Shown: positions 54,400 through 63,632 of the stretch, in pieces
How the letters are laid out: each line of letters opens with the position of its first letter
How positions within the stretch are numbered: the stretch's first letter is position 1
Origin: JACJWR01 sp963842975
GTDB taxonomy: Bacteria; Actinomycetota; Actinomycetes; S36-B12; UBA10799
Direction: 5' to 3'
Assembly: GCA_963842975.1 (NCBI GenBank)
Contig: CAWJIH010000011.1
Span: forward strand, 62,001 to 126,000
Length of the DNA: 64,000 nt
Made by a program: the position numbers and the translations under genes
Notes under the pieces: model-generated
The model's database searches: none
What the model was told of the DNA's origin: nothing
Seen by the model: the letters and a program-made list of their open reading frames with translations, nothing else

Positions 54400-55206
54400 T
54401 TAGCGGCGGTCGCGCAGGACGGGGAACTCCGCGCGGGTCGCGGCCGGGCTGCTCGGATCGACGTCGCACACCACGATCGCCTCGCCACTGCCGGTTGCGA
54501 CGAGCGTCTTTCCCCACGGATCGTGGATCACCGAATGACCACCGAGGTCCACGTCGCCGCTCGCTCCGGTGGCATTGCAGGCGATGAGATTGACTTGGTT
54601 TTCGATTGCCCGGGCTGCGGTGAGAATGTCCCAGTGCCCGATTCGTCGAGCCGGCCAGCCCGAGGAGAGCAGGATCGATTCGGCTCCGGCGTCGGTGAGG
54701 GCTCGGAAGTGTTCGGGGAATCGGAGGTCGTAGCAGGTGGCGAGTCCGGTGCGGCCCAGTGGTGTATCGACTACGACGATGTCGTCCCCGGAGTTGATCA
54801 GGGCTGCCTCGCCGGTATCGAAGCCGAAAAGGTGGCGCTTCTGGTAGGTGGCGGCGAGGGCGCCAGAGGGGTCGAAGAGGTAGGCGGTGTTGTGGGTGTG
54901 GGTGCCGTTTGGGGTGGTGGGGTCGGTGGGGGCGGTGCTCGTGGTGAGGATGGTTCCGGCGTGTAGCCAAACGCCGGTTTCCGCGGCCAGCTCCGACATG
55001 GCGTTCGCCGTCGGCCCGTCAGCCGGTTCGGCCAACTCCAGGGTGGCCTCCAACTCGAACGGTCCCGTGCGCCACAGCTCCGGCAGAATCACCAACTCCG
55101 CCCCGTCGGCCACGGCTGTGCGCACCGCCTTAGACACGGGCTCGAGCGGATAGGGCCGATCCGGAAACAGCCCGAGGTCAAGTTGGATCATGGCTACGCG
55201 AAGCAT
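54400..55206 (-). CDS. Carbon-nitrogen hydrolase (nitrilase superfamily)
   Basis: A 268-residue amidase-like enzyme. The catalytic triad is visible: Glu in VILPELW, Lys in YQKRHLFGFD, Cys in LATCYDLRFPE. ATG 55206 gives MLRVAMIQLDLG, the normal start; upstream codons are not conserved-looking. It belongs to the omega-amidase/beta-ureidopropionase-like branches, with unknown substrate. Confidence 0.88.
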   Translation of the reverse strand: MLRVAMIQLDLGLFPDRPYPLEPVSKAVRTAVADGAELVILPELWRTGPFELEATLELAEPADGPTANAMSELAAETGVWLHAGTILTTSTAPTDPTTPNGTHTHNTAYLFDPSGALAATYQKRHLFGFDTGEAALINSGDDIVVVDTPLGRTGLATCYDLRFPEHFRALTDAGAESILLSSGWPARRIGHWDILTAARAIENQVNLIACNATGASGDVDLGGHSVIHDPWGKTLVATGSGEAIVVCDVDPSSPAATRAEFPVLRDRR

Positions 55207-55315
55207 GGACACAGCGTAGAGGTCTGATCCGCGGCTGCGGCCCCGTCCAACGGGATGCCGCCGCATGCACCGCCGAACGAGGTGCCCTCAGCGACAATGG
55301 CGCCGTCCCCAAGCC

Positions 55316-55349
55316 GAAGGGGCCGACCGCAAATGCGGCCGACCCCTTC
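55316..55349 (-). terminator. Terminator after fadE5
   Basis: A 15-bp stem (55316-55330 with 55335-55349), loop AAAT. The two non-Watson-Crick positions become G-U pairs only in the leftward transcript, so it serves the minus strand. It lies 62 bp past the fadE5 stop in a 204-bp gap with no other feature. Confidence 0.75.
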
Positions 55350-55410
55350 AACGGTGTCGAATCACTGCGTCACAGGGCATCTCACGCTAGCCCCGACGAC
55401 GCTGCGGCGA

Positions 55411-57258
55411 CTAGAACGACGCTTCGTCGAGCTCCATGACGTCCAGCGTGGTGGCCTCGGCAACGGCCTTCTCTGCGGTCAGCAGCGGCAGCCGGTTCTG
55501 TGCGAACCAGCGCGCCGTGGCAACCTTGCCGGTGTAGAAGGCGCGGTCCCGGGCGTTGAGCGTGTCGTTTTCGAGCGCTGCGAGGGCGACCTCGGCCTGA
55601 CGCAGCAGCAGCCAGCCAATGATGAGGTCGCCAGCGCCCATGAGTAGGCGGGTGGTGTTCAAGCCCACCTTGTACAGTTCCTGCGGCTCCTCCTGCGACT
55701 TCAACGCCCAGCCGCCCATCACCCCGATCAGGCCTTGGACGTCCTCGAGCGCCTTCCCGAGCAGTTCCCGCTCGGCAAGCAGTTGCCCGCTGCCCTCGTC
55801 GCCCTTGACAGTCTCGGTGATCTCGGCGGCGAGGTGGGACACGGCCTTGAACTGGTCGCGGACCATCTTGCGGAAGAAGAAGTCCAGACCCTGAATCGCC
55901 GTGGTGCCCTCGTAGAGCGTGTCGATCTTGGCGTCGCGGATGTACTGCTCGATGGGGTAGTCCTGCAAGTAGCCGGAACCACCGAGGGTTTGCAGCGACT
56001 GCGAGCCGAGCAGTTCGTAGGAACGCTCGGAACCCACACCCTTGACCACGGGGAGCAGCAGGTCGTTCATGCGCTCGGCGAGGTCGGCGTCGCCACCAGT
56101 GTCGTGGGCGAGCGCGACTTGGTCCTGCCAGGCCGAGGTGTACATGACCAGCGCCCGCATACCTTCGGCGTAGGCCTTCTGCAGCATCAAGCTGCGGCGC
56201 ACGTCGGGGTGGTGGCTGATCGGCACGCGGGGTGCGGTCTTGTCCATCATCTGCAGCAAGTCCGCGCCCTGGACGCGGTTCTTGGCGTAGTCCAGCGCGT
56301 TCAGGTAGCCGGTGCTCAGGGTGGCGATGGCCTTGGTGCCCACCATCATCCGGGCGTACTCGATCACCTTGAACATCTGCGCGATGCCCTCGTGGACGTC
56401 GCCGACCAGCCAGCCGACGGCCGGCTCTTTCTCGCCGAAGGTGAGCTCGCAGGTGGTGGACACCTTCAGGCCCATCTTCTTCTCGACGTTGGTGACGTAG
56501 GCACCGTTGCGCTCGCCGAGCTCACCGGTTTCGAGGTCGACGTGGTACTTCGGCACCACGAACAGGCTCAGACCCTTGGTGCCGGGTCCGCCGACGCCTT
56601 CGATGCCCTCGGGGCGCGCCAGCACGAGGTGGATGATGTTGTCGCTCATGTCGTGCTCGGCGGAGGTGATGAAGCGCTTTACACCCTCGATGTGCCAGGA
56701 GCCGTCCTCCTGCTGGAAGGCCTTGGTGCGTCCGGCGCCGACGTCGGATCCGGCGTCTGGCTCGGTGAGCACCATGGTGGCGCCCCACTGCTTGTCGATC
56801 ATGAACTGGGCGAGCTTCTTCTGGTCTTCGTTGCCGAGGGCGTCGAGGATCGCGGCGAAGCCGGGGCCGGCCATGTACATGAAGGCGGCCGGGTTGGCGC
56901 CAAGGACCAGTTCGGCCACGGCCCAGCGCAGGCTGGGGGGAGCGCCGGTGCCTCCAAGGTGCTCGGGCAGCTCAAGGCGGTACCACTCGGCATCCATCAG
57001 CGTTTGGTACGAGGCCTTGAAGTCCTCGGGCATCGTCACCGTGAACTTGGCGGGGTCATAGACCGGAGGGTTGCGGTCAGAACTGATCAGGGTGTCCGAG
57101 AGCGGGCCGGTCGCCAGCTTGTTGACCTCGCGCAGGATCTCCTTCGCGGTGTCCACGTCCATCTCGGCGAAGGGGCCCGTGCCCATGCGCTTGTCGGCAC
57201 CGAAGACCTCGAAGAGGTTGAATTCGATGTCGCGCACGTTGCTCTTGTAATGCGACAT
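55411..57258 (-). CDS. fadE5: Acyl-CoA dehydrogenase, FadE5 type
   Basis: FAD enzyme for the first step of fatty-acid beta-oxidation. From ATG 57258 (MSHYKSNVRDIEFNLFEVFG) it has 615 residues, the long form typical of mycobacterial FadE5 (Rv0244c), with matching blocks such as GATMVLTEPDAGSDVGAGRT, HIEGVKRFITSAEHD, LQTLGGSGYLQDYPIEQYIR and the catalytic-Glu segment DTLYEGTTAIQ. It ends DVMELDEASF, also as in FadE5. Two operator-like repeats lie 43-84 bp upstream. Confidence 0.93.
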   Translation of the reverse strand: MSHYKSNVRDIEFNLFEVFGADKRMGTGPFAEMDVDTAKEILREVNKLATGPLSDTLISSDRNPPVYDPAKFTVTMPEDFKASYQTLMDAEWYRLELPEHLGGTGAPPSLRWAVAELVLGANPAAFMYMAGPGFAAILDALGNEDQKKLAQFMIDKQWGATMVLTEPDAGSDVGAGRTKAFQQEDGSWHIEGVKRFITSAEHDMSDNIIHLVLARPEGIEGVGGPGTKGLSLFVVPKYHVDLETGELGERNGAYVTNVEKKMGLKVSTTCELTFGEKEPAVGWLVGDVHEGIAQMFKVIEYARMMVGTKAIATLSTGYLNALDYAKNRVQGADLLQMMDKTAPRVPISHHPDVRRSLMLQKAYAEGMRALVMYTSAWQDQVALAHDTGGDADLAERMNDLLLPVVKGVGSERSYELLGSQSLQTLGGSGYLQDYPIEQYIRDAKIDTLYEGTTAIQGLDFFFRKMVRDQFKAVSHLAAEITETVKGDEGSGQLLAERELLGKALEDVQGLIGVMGGWALKSQEEPQELYKVGLNTTRLLMGAGDLIIGWLLLRQAEVALAALENDTLNARDRAFYTGKVATARWFAQNRLPLLTAEKAVAEATTLDVMELDEASF

Positions 57259-57300
57259 TCTCACGCTCCATTAGAGTTGCCGGCGCATTCGTCGGCGCCG

Positions 57301-57342
57301 AGGTTACTGGTCGGTAACCTAATCATGCTACTCGCCGGTAAC
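57301..57342. promoter_or_regulatory. Candidate double TetR/FadR-type operator before fadE5
   Basis: Two copies of TACTNNNCGGTAAC lie at 57305-57318 and 57329-57342, 24 bp apart. The first is within the inverted repeat AGGTTAC-TGGTCG-GTAACCT (57301-57320). This fits a fatty-acid-responsive TetR-family repressor, which is not encoded in the window. Confidence 0.55.
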
Positions 57343-57469
57343 AAGCGCAAGAGCGCCGGACTGCCTTTTTGTGAAAGCTGTTGGGCGACAAGGGGTCCGA
57401 TCCATGTCGCCGGGTAGAAGCTGCCTGCGGGGGCCCGTCGGCTTCCGGCGATCGTGCAACGATGCGGCA

Positions 57470-58417
57470 ATGGCATCAATCGAGACGGCCTACCGAATCG
57501 CCTCCGAAGGCCTGCTGGCGATGCGGTATGGCGGCGACTTCCTCGTCGCAACCCGCGCTGGGCGCTGTGAGGCGATCTCGGCTTCGACTTGTGCCGCTCT
57601 GGTAGCCACCGACTCCGAGGGTTGCGACTTGGCCAGCATTGCCACGATGATCTCGGCCAAGGCCGACAGTCGCAACGACTTCGTCGCCGGCATGGAATCC
57701 TTCCGCCGGTTGGTCGAGATCGGCGCCGTGGTGCAGGTGCCTATGGAGCGCCTCCGGGGTGGTGATCCCATCGGGCCAACTTCGGTGCAACGCCACAAGT
57801 CGGGACCATCGGTGCTTGAGACGGCCGATATCCCCCTGTCGTGGTCTGCGATGGCGGCCGACTCGGTGACAGTTGCCAGGGTGGTCAATGAGGTGCTGAG
57901 TTCACCGGGCCGGAGGCTGCTGGAATTCGGCCCGGGGTTGAGCACCGCAGCCGTCAAACTTGCCGCGGAATTTGCGTCGCGATCCGTAGACATCGTTGGG
58001 GTCGAGCAGGACGCGCAGTGGGCGGCCGCCATCCGCGAAGCCTTGCCCGATACGGCCCTGGGGTCGGTCACGCTGATCGTGGCACCTCTGGTGCCAGCCG
58101 AGGTGGGCGCCTCGCCCTTTCCGTTGAGCCGCTGGTACCACCGGGGTTCGTTGGCTCAGTTGCAGGGGCCGTTCGACGTCCTGCTGGTTGATGGGCCGAC
58201 CGCGTTTCGCGAGGACTGGCAATTTGACCGTTGGCCAGCCCTGGAGTTCGCTCGACCGCTGCTCGCACCTGGCGCAACTGTAGTTCTCGACGACACCAGC
58301 CGGGAAGGGGAAAGGGCCATCGCTCGAGACTGGCAGGCTCGGCTGGGCCATGAATGGGATGCGCAGACGGTCGGTAGGTCGATGTGGCTCAGTCATCGTC
58401 GGCGAACGACCGGCTGA
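57470..58417 (+). CDS. SAM-dependent methyltransferase with PqqD-like N-terminus
   Basis: A 315-residue protein. Residues about 20-92 look like a PqqD/winged-helix domain (ISASTCAALVATDSEGCDLA, then SFRRLVEIGAVVQV). A class I methyltransferase follows, with LLEFGPGLSTAAVKLA (150-165), an acidic end of strand 2 (GVEQDAQWA) and FDVLLVDGPTA (235-245). Such PqqD-like domains often bind peptides or carrier proteins, but the substrate is unknown. ATG 57470; the GT17-like gene follows after 15 bp. Confidence 0.65.
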   Translation: MASIETAYRIASEGLLAMRYGGDFLVATRAGRCEAISASTCAALVATDSEGCDLASIATMISAKADSRNDFVAGMESFRRLVEIGAVVQVPMERLRGGDPIGPTSVQRHKSGPSVLETADIPLSWSAMAADSVTVARVVNEVLSSPGRRLLEFGPGLSTAAVKLAAEFASRSVDIVGVEQDAQWAAAIREALPDTALGSVTLIVAPLVPAEVGASPFPLSRWYHRGSLAQLQGPFDVLLVDGPTAFREDWQFDRWPALEFARPLLAPGATVVLDDTSREGERAIARDWQARLGHEWDAQTVGRSMWLSHRRRTTG

Positions 58418-58432
58418 CCGTAGGCTTCGCGT

Positions 58433-59491
58433 ATGCCCACCCAGCGCCCCCTCGCCGTGGTGATGGTGGCCGACCCCACCCCACTGACGGTCACCAACCT
58501 GCGGCAGATATCAACCTGGGCCGATCTGGTACTGACCGAGGCTAGTGCCTGGACCTCGGGGGAGCCGCGGGAACCGCTCCGATCCGGTTGGCACGAGTTG
58601 CTCGGGGTCGAACGCCCCCACCTGTCGGTCGTCACGACTGGCCTGGCCGGGGAGCACAAGTGGCAACGTCAGCGCATCCAGCGCGACAGTGTGGTTCCAG
58701 TGTTGATTCGGCAGCCGCCGGAGCGACCGGTACTCATGGTCGACTCCGACGAGTTCCTCGATCCCGAGGCAGTCGCGGAGGCTGTCGGCCAACTTCCGGA
58801 CTGGACCGAGCCGCAACGGCTCGGGCTCGTCCCGCTCTTCGGTGCCGTGGATCGCACCGCACGCACCATCCACTGCTGCTGGCGCGAGCAGATGGCGCCG
58901 CTGCGGGATCCCGAGGTGGCGTCCCGCCGGAACTACTCAGTCGCAGCGCCGTCGCTGGCGCGAGCCGAGCAGATGGTCGGGCGTTCGCCGTCCCGTGTGC
59001 GATTCGGCTCGAAGCTTCTACAGTCCGAACGCACCTTCGGCTTCCACATCACAATGGCCGAAGCCGATCCAGCTGCCACGGCCCGCAAGTTGGTGAACTC
59101 CCGGCACGTCTGGGACCCACGAGTGCTGGTGCCCGAGCACCTTGCCACCATGCTCACCGCCGGCGTGCACCCAGCGGGTTGGTGGGTGGCTGGCTACCGC
59201 GAGCCGGAACCGTGGTTGGTCGAGTTGGCAAAGCGAGCCGAACTCAGGGTCGGCGGACCGATGTTGCCGACCCCCCATCTGGTCGCGTTGCGGGCGTGGG
59301 CGGAGGCCCGGTTGGATCCGCGGGTCCCCGAAGTTGTGGTGGATGCCGTGGACGGCTACGTGGCCAACCGGTCGACCACTGCCGAGGATTTCCTGTTGCC
59401 GCTGCACGAATACCTGCTGCAGCGGGATCCCGAATACATCGGCCAACCGCGTGACGACCACGAATGCGAGGCCGAGAAGTCCAAGGAGTAG
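58433..59491 (+). CDS. GT17-like glycosyltransferase, copy A
   Basis: A 352-residue protein with the nucleotide-sugar DxD-type motif MVDSDEFLDPEAVAEAV (102-118) and an upstream KWQRQRIQRD pattern, as in family 17 glycosyltransferases. The N-terminus (RPLAVVMVADPTPLTVTNLR) is nearly repeated in the gene entering at 63745, so this is one of two paralogues. The acceptor is unknown. It probably shares a transcript with the upstream methyltransferase. Confidence 0.65.
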   Translation: MPTQRPLAVVMVADPTPLTVTNLRQISTWADLVLTEASAWTSGEPREPLRSGWHELLGVERPHLSVVTTGLAGEHKWQRQRIQRDSVVPVLIRQPPERPVLMVDSDEFLDPEAVAEAVGQLPDWTEPQRLGLVPLFGAVDRTARTIHCCWREQMAPLRDPEVASRRNYSVAAPSLARAEQMVGRSPSRVRFGSKLLQSERTFGFHITMAEADPAATARKLVNSRHVWDPRVLVPEHLATMLTAGVHPAGWWVAGYREPEPWLVELAKRAELRVGGPMLPTPHLVALRAWAEARLDPRVPEVVVDAVDGYVANRSTTAEDFLLPLHEYLLQRDPEYIGQPRDDHECEAEKSKE

Positions 59492-59719
59492 TGGCGACGG
59501 TCAACCGGGCGGTTGCCCAGCGTCCGATGGCGTCAGGACAGGTTGTGGCTCGACTGCCGGGGGGATGTTCCCAGGGCCACGGCCTGCCGGCTTCGGGTTG
59601 CCGCCGCAGCCTTGCGGATACCTTCGGGTATGACCCTGCGCTGCATCGGTTTTCAGTTCGCTCAACAGCTGCTCGGTGGCCGAGTGGCGAATCCACCGCT
59701 ATGCTTTGGCCCACCTAAC

Positions 59720-59805
59720 CGCGGGAGTTCGGGCAAACCGAACTGAGAAGGTGGCAGATCGCGCCACCGACCGCCGAACCGTCTGGGTAATGCCGGACAG
59801 GGAGT
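59720..59805 (+). ncRNA. TPP riboswitch (THI box)
   Basis: The conserved elements occur in order: GCGGGAGT (59721), a TTCGG/CCGAA stem, CTGAGA (59742-59747), a GGTGGC/GCCACC stem, ACCG, GTCTGGGTAATGCCGGAC (59781-59798) and the closing AGGGAGT. The 3' AGGGAG (59799-59804) is also the only ribosome site of the next gene, so thiamine pyrophosphate probably blocks translation. The preceding 228 bp (59492-59719) show nothing else. Confidence 0.93.
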
Positions 59806-59811
59806 GTGATG

Positions 59812-60432
59812 ATGACCGTTCTATTTTCGGCCTGGGGCTACGACGTCACTCTGCTCGAACTAGCCTCGGTGCTCCTTGCCTTACTGGCGATTGGCCTCGG
59901 CATCAAGGGCACTCGTTGGACATGGCCGTTCTACTTCCTCTCCGGTTTGCTCTACGGCTGGCTATTCATCGAATTTGACCTCTACGCCTCGGCTGCCATG
60001 CAGCTGATCTTTATGGGTGCGGCAATCTGGGGATGGTTCACCTGGGGCCGCGAGGGGGTTCGAGTTCCCGGGCAGCTCAGCGGTCGCCAGCGGTTGCTGG
60101 GTGCGGCTGGCGTGGTGATTCTGTGGCTGGCGCTGGCGCCGGTGCTGCAGGCCATCGGCGGTGCCGCCACCTGGGGAGATGCCTTCATGTTCGTCGGTTC
60201 GCTCGCGGCCCAATTGCTGATGGTCTTCGAGAAGGTTGAGGCGTGGCCGTCGTGGATCGTGGTGAATGTGGTGGGCACGGCGCTGTACGCCACCCAGGGG
60301 TTGTATTTCACGTCGCTGTTCTATGCGGTGCTCATTGGCATGGCGCTTGTGGGGTGGCGGGAATGGCATGGGCGCCGATCCGCGGCGGGTTCCGACAAGT
60401 CTTCAGGTGCCGCCAGTGCCGTCCGGGTGTAG
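59812..60432 (+). CDS. pnuT: PnuC-family transporter, probably thiamine (PnuT)
   Basis: A 206-residue membrane protein with about 7 hydrophobic segments and PnuC signatures (EAWPSWIVVNVVGTALYATQ, GWFTWGR). PnuC proteins carry nicotinamide riboside and PnuT relatives carry thiamine. The TPP riboswitch directly upstream argues for thiamine. ATG 59812 is 7 nt after AGGGAG; ATG 59809 is an alternative. A NadR-like kinase gene follows 16 bp later and would trap the imported vitamin by phosphorylation. Confidence 0.85.
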   Translation: MTVLFSAWGYDVTLLELASVLLALLAIGLGIKGTRWTWPFYFLSGLLYGWLFIEFDLYASAAMQLIFMGAAIWGWFTWGREGVRVPGQLSGRQRLLGAAGVVILWLALAPVLQAIGGAATWGDAFMFVGSLAAQLLMVFEKVEAWPSWIVVNVVGTALYATQGLYFTSLFYAVLIGMALVGWREWHGRRSAAGSDKSSGAASAVRV

Positions 60433-60448
60433 CCCAAACCCACATCCG

Positions 60449-61033
60449 GTGAGCACCGACCCCGCTGCGCCGCGGGCCGACTCCGTGGACTTGATCGCCG
60501 TGGTGGGGGGCGAATCGACCGGCAAGAGCACGTTGGCCGCGGCGCTGGCGCGGGAACTACCTGGGCTGCTGGTGCCGGAGACTCTGAGAACGTGGGTGGC
60601 CGAGCACGGCCGGGTGCCTCGGCCCGACGAGCAACAGGAGGTCATGCTGGCCCACGCGGCGTCCGAGAACCGGGCACTGCGGGAAGTTTCCGCGGCTTCC
60701 AGCGCAAGGGAGCAGATGCGGTGGGTGGTCAGCGACGGTGGGACGTTGATGACGGCGGTGTATTCAGTCCTGTACTACGACGACGATTCGCTGCTGCCGG
60801 AGGCCGTCGCGCTGACGAGTCGGGCGCGCCTGGTGGTGTGGTGCGGTGCAGACATCCCCTGGACTGCAGACGAAGGTCAACGCGACGGGCCAGAAATGAG
60901 AGATCGGGCTCAGCGGATCATTGGGGAAGTGCTGGCGTCGTCGGGCCTGCCTTGGCTAGCGGCTTCGGGCGACGTCGAGTCGCGGGTCGCAGCCGTTGTG
61001 GGGTCGCTCGGGGACAGTTCAGGGCTCAGTTGA
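60449..61033 (+). CDS. NadR-like P-loop kinase (AAA_28)
   Basis: A 194-residue P-loop protein with Walker A GGESTGKST and the RNK-type pattern ETLRTWVAEHGRVP. It resembles the ribosylnicotinamide kinase half of NadR but has no nucleotidyltransferase domain. Because it shares the TPP-riboswitch transcript, it may phosphorylate thiamine rather than nicotinamide riboside; this is inference. GTG 60449 is the best start, though its ribosome site is weak. Confidence 0.7.
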   Translation: MSTDPAAPRADSVDLIAVVGGESTGKSTLAAALARELPGLLVPETLRTWVAEHGRVPRPDEQQEVMLAHAASENRALREVSAASSAREQMRWVVSDGGTLMTAVYSVLYYDDDSLLPEAVALTSRARLVVWCGADIPWTADEGQRDGPEMRDRAQRIIGEVLASSGLPWLAASGDVESRVAAVVGSLGDSSGLS

Positions 61034-61133
61034 CGTCCGTTTGAGGGCTGAGCAAGGGTCGAGGATGGTGATGGTCGGCGCCGCAGTCTCCGACGAGCCG
61101 TCGAACCCAGCGGAACCAATCCCGACCCAAGTC

Positions 61134-62334
61134 CTAGGACCAAAACTCCCGAAGCGCCTGTTGCTGACGGATTGACACCTGCGCGAGCATCGCCAGCACC
61201 GGCGGCGGCGATCCGGCCGCAGGCGTTGGGCGCGCGTCGGGCGCGGCGGGTGCGAAGGAGTCCCCGGGCGCGACGTGGCTGCCCAACTGTTCGGCCACCA
61301 ACTCGTCGAGGCGGCGGTAGTAGCGCAGGTTCTGCTCACACACCGCGTCGAGCAGATCCTCGGCGGCCCGCGTCGCGGCCTCGGCTGTCATCCCACCGCG
61401 CGACTGCGCTGCCATCCCCAGCAGCCGAGCCACCGCCGAGCGGTTGCCGGGTCGAATCGTGAGGTGGTGCAATTCGAAACCGTCATCGGTGGGGCGCAGT
61501 TGCGGGACCACCGCGGCGACTGCCGGTTGATCCGAATCGGCGTACCGGGGTGGCCGCCAGCGCACCTGCACACGGCCGAATCCGGGGGATTCCACCGACA
61601 ACGGCACCGAATGCACCAGCAGCGCGTTCATTGAGGCGAAGCCGAAACTCATGGCCAAGGTAAGGGCGTCGAGGTCGCCATAGTTCTCGAACGTCTCCAC
61701 GCTATCCGACGTTGCGCTGGTGACCACCGAAACCTGCCCGGGTACTCCGTTCTGGGTGGCGCCGGAGGGGTCGTGATTGACCAAGTGCTTGCAGCGGAAT
61801 GAGGCGCCAACGCGGACTATCGGTGGCGACCGTGTCAGGCGCCATGGCCCCGCGACCGGCACCCTTGGAATGCCAGGCGGACAGCGTCTCCTTGGGATCA
61901 AGCTCGGCCGGCGCAGTGCGCATCATTGTGTAGCCGGCGTCGGCAAGGTGGTGGCGCAGCGGCCACGAGGTCACCGCAAACTTCGGCACCGCAGCGCGAA
62001 TGTGGCGCAGTTTGGCGGTGTCGTTCACCAACGGCAGCCATTCGTCAAGTAGCGCCCGTTGCGGTGCGGTCAGCGACTCGAGCCCATCGACTGGCACCAT
62101 CAGGTCGGGGTCGGCCGACCACCCCAACTGCCACAGCGGAACCGTCAATTCCGGCGGATACGAGACCAGCACCCGGTCGGGCACGCCAGGCTGCGCGGCG
62201 ATGGCGCAGGCAAATTCGCCGCCGCTTTGCCGCACGGTGAAGTCGTCGGCGACGAAACCGCCGTTCGTGGTGATGATGCGTGCGATGGCGTGGAGGTGCT
62301 GCTCCAACTGCGGCTGATCCGACTCCACACGCAT
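61134..62334 (-). pseudogene. SET/LSMT-like gene, copy 1, frameshifted
   Basis: Two overlapping frames make one SET-like protein if joined. The 5' part (from ATG 62334, MRVESDQPQLEQHLHAIARI) aligns with the start of the neighbour at 62370-63632. The 3' part carries FRCKHLVNHDPSGA and ETFENYGDLDALTLAMSFGF, the equivalents of the neighbour's DMINHHPYGS and EIFLRYNRADSMGVALGLGY. The total of 1201 bp is one base off a full frame, and the shift maps near 61810-61825 (around ACCGATAGTCCG on the minus strand). It may be a real pseudogene, a sequencing error or a phase-variable site. Confidence 0.65.
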
Positions 62335-62369
62335 GGAGTCAGCCTAGACGGGCGTGCGGCGAAGTGGAC

Positions 62370-63632
62370 CTAGGCGTCCATCAGCGCCGCGTGATGGTCG
62401 GCGATGCGTCGAAGCAGGTGCAGCTGGTGGGCGCTGACGGCGGCGAATAGCGCCCGCTGGTGGGGATCCGCAGTGCCCGCACCAGCATCGTCGAAGGGGG
62501 GTGTGCAGGCGGCCAGCAGGCGCTCGTAGTACGCCGCATTCGCTGCGATCACCTGCTGCAGCAAGTCGTCCACCACCCCCAGGTGCACCTCGGCGCCCAA
62601 CTCCGGGCGATCCGACATCAGCGGCATCATCAGCAGCGTCCGCAAGTTGGCCAATCGCTGCGGATCAAGCACCAGGCCGGCTATCTGCCAGCCGCTCTCG
62701 GTCTTGGTCAACCGGGGCGCGGGGAGCCGTCGGCGCTGGCTCGACACCCCTCTGACATGCACCTCGCCCATCCCGTCGGAGAGCACCCGACAGTCCACTG
62801 AGGATACGAAGCGGGTGGCGGTTTCGGCGTACCCCAACCCGAGCGCCACACCCATCGAATCGGCCCGGTTGTAGCGGAGGAAGATCTCATCGGTTGCTTC
62901 TGGATGATGCACGTCGATCCGCCAGGCGCCGTCGCTGGTTCGGCGGTAGCGGGAGCCGTACGGGTGGTGGTTGATCATGTCGATCATCGGCATGAAGTAC
63001 CCCAGCGGGCCCTCGTCGCCCTCGCCCAGATCCGAGCGCAGTCGCGACCGCACGACGGTGTGGGCCGGCGAGCTGCCCGGCAGGTCGGGCGTCCGGTTTG
63101 ATTCGGCGCGGCCGAAGCCGGGCCTGGCCTCGCGGATCAACGCGAGCAACTCCGAATCGCTGGTGATGGGGTCCTCAGGGCCGTCGCCGTCGGCGGCAGC
63201 GTCCGGGGCGTCACCACCGACTTGTCCCAGTCCCCCCAAGGCGTGTTGCGCGTAGGCCTGGCCGATCACGCGCACCTTGTCGACGGTGTTGAACAGCGCC
63301 ACCATGGCGTCCAGGATCGTCCGCTGCGCGTCGCTGAGGTGGTCCGTTGTCGCGCGGTAGGTGAGGTGATCGTCGCTGGCGTCCCAGTCCAGATTCGTTA
63401 CCGGGATGTGCAGTTCGTTGGGGATGATGAGTAGCGCTGATGCGTCCGAATGAGGCTTGTCGAGGTGCTCGTCGGCGTATGGGTTCGCACTGCGGGGCAG
63501 CGAGATCCACAGGTTGGCGCCGTCGTGGTTGACCACCAGTTCCGGATGGATCATCCCGCCGTTGGCAGCAACCGCATCCGCGATCACCGTCACCAGTCGA
63601 CGCACCTCGGGGTTGTCGCTCGCCACCTGCAC
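62370..63632 (-). CDS. Putative SET-domain (RuBisCO LSMT-like) protein, copy 2
   Basis: A 420-residue protein (GTG 63632, VQVASDNPEVRRLVTVIADA). SET-like features in order: ANGG near the N-terminus, LLIIPNELHIPVTNL (68-82), MIDMINHHPYGS (216-227, the asparagine-histidine core) and DEIFLRYNRADSMGVALGLG (248-267). A helical C-terminal domain follows, as in LSMT enzymes. This predicts protein-lysine methylation, but the target is unknown and the similarity is from motifs only. Paralogue of the frameshifted gene 35 bp downstream. Confidence 0.6.
   Translation of the reverse strand: MQVASDNPEVRRLVTVIADAVAANGGMIHPELVVNHDGANLWISLPRSANPYADEHLDKPHSDASALLIIPNELHIPVTNLDWDASDDHLTYRATTDHLSDAQRTILDAMVALFNTVDKVRVIGQAYAQHALGGLGQVGGDAPDAAADGDGPEDPITSDSELLALIREARPGFGRAESNRTPDLPGSSPAHTVVRSRLRSDLGEGDEGPLGYFMPMIDMINHHPYGSRYRRTSDGAWRIDVHHPEATDEIFLRYNRADSMGVALGLGYAETATRFVSSVDCRVLSDGMGEVHVRGVSSQRRRLPAPRLTKTESGWQIAGLVLDPQRLANLRTLLMMPLMSDRPELGAEVHLGVVDDLLQQVIAANAAYYERLLAACTPPFDDAGAGTADPHQRALFAAVSAHQLHLLRRIADHHAALMDA

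Noticed and set aside
55735..57417. A 560-codon open frame antisense to fadE5
   Set aside because: The opposite strand encodes a full-length FadE5 with all motifs. Long antisense frames are common in GC-rich codon-biased genes, and the translation is repetitive Val/Leu/Gly/His with no known motif.
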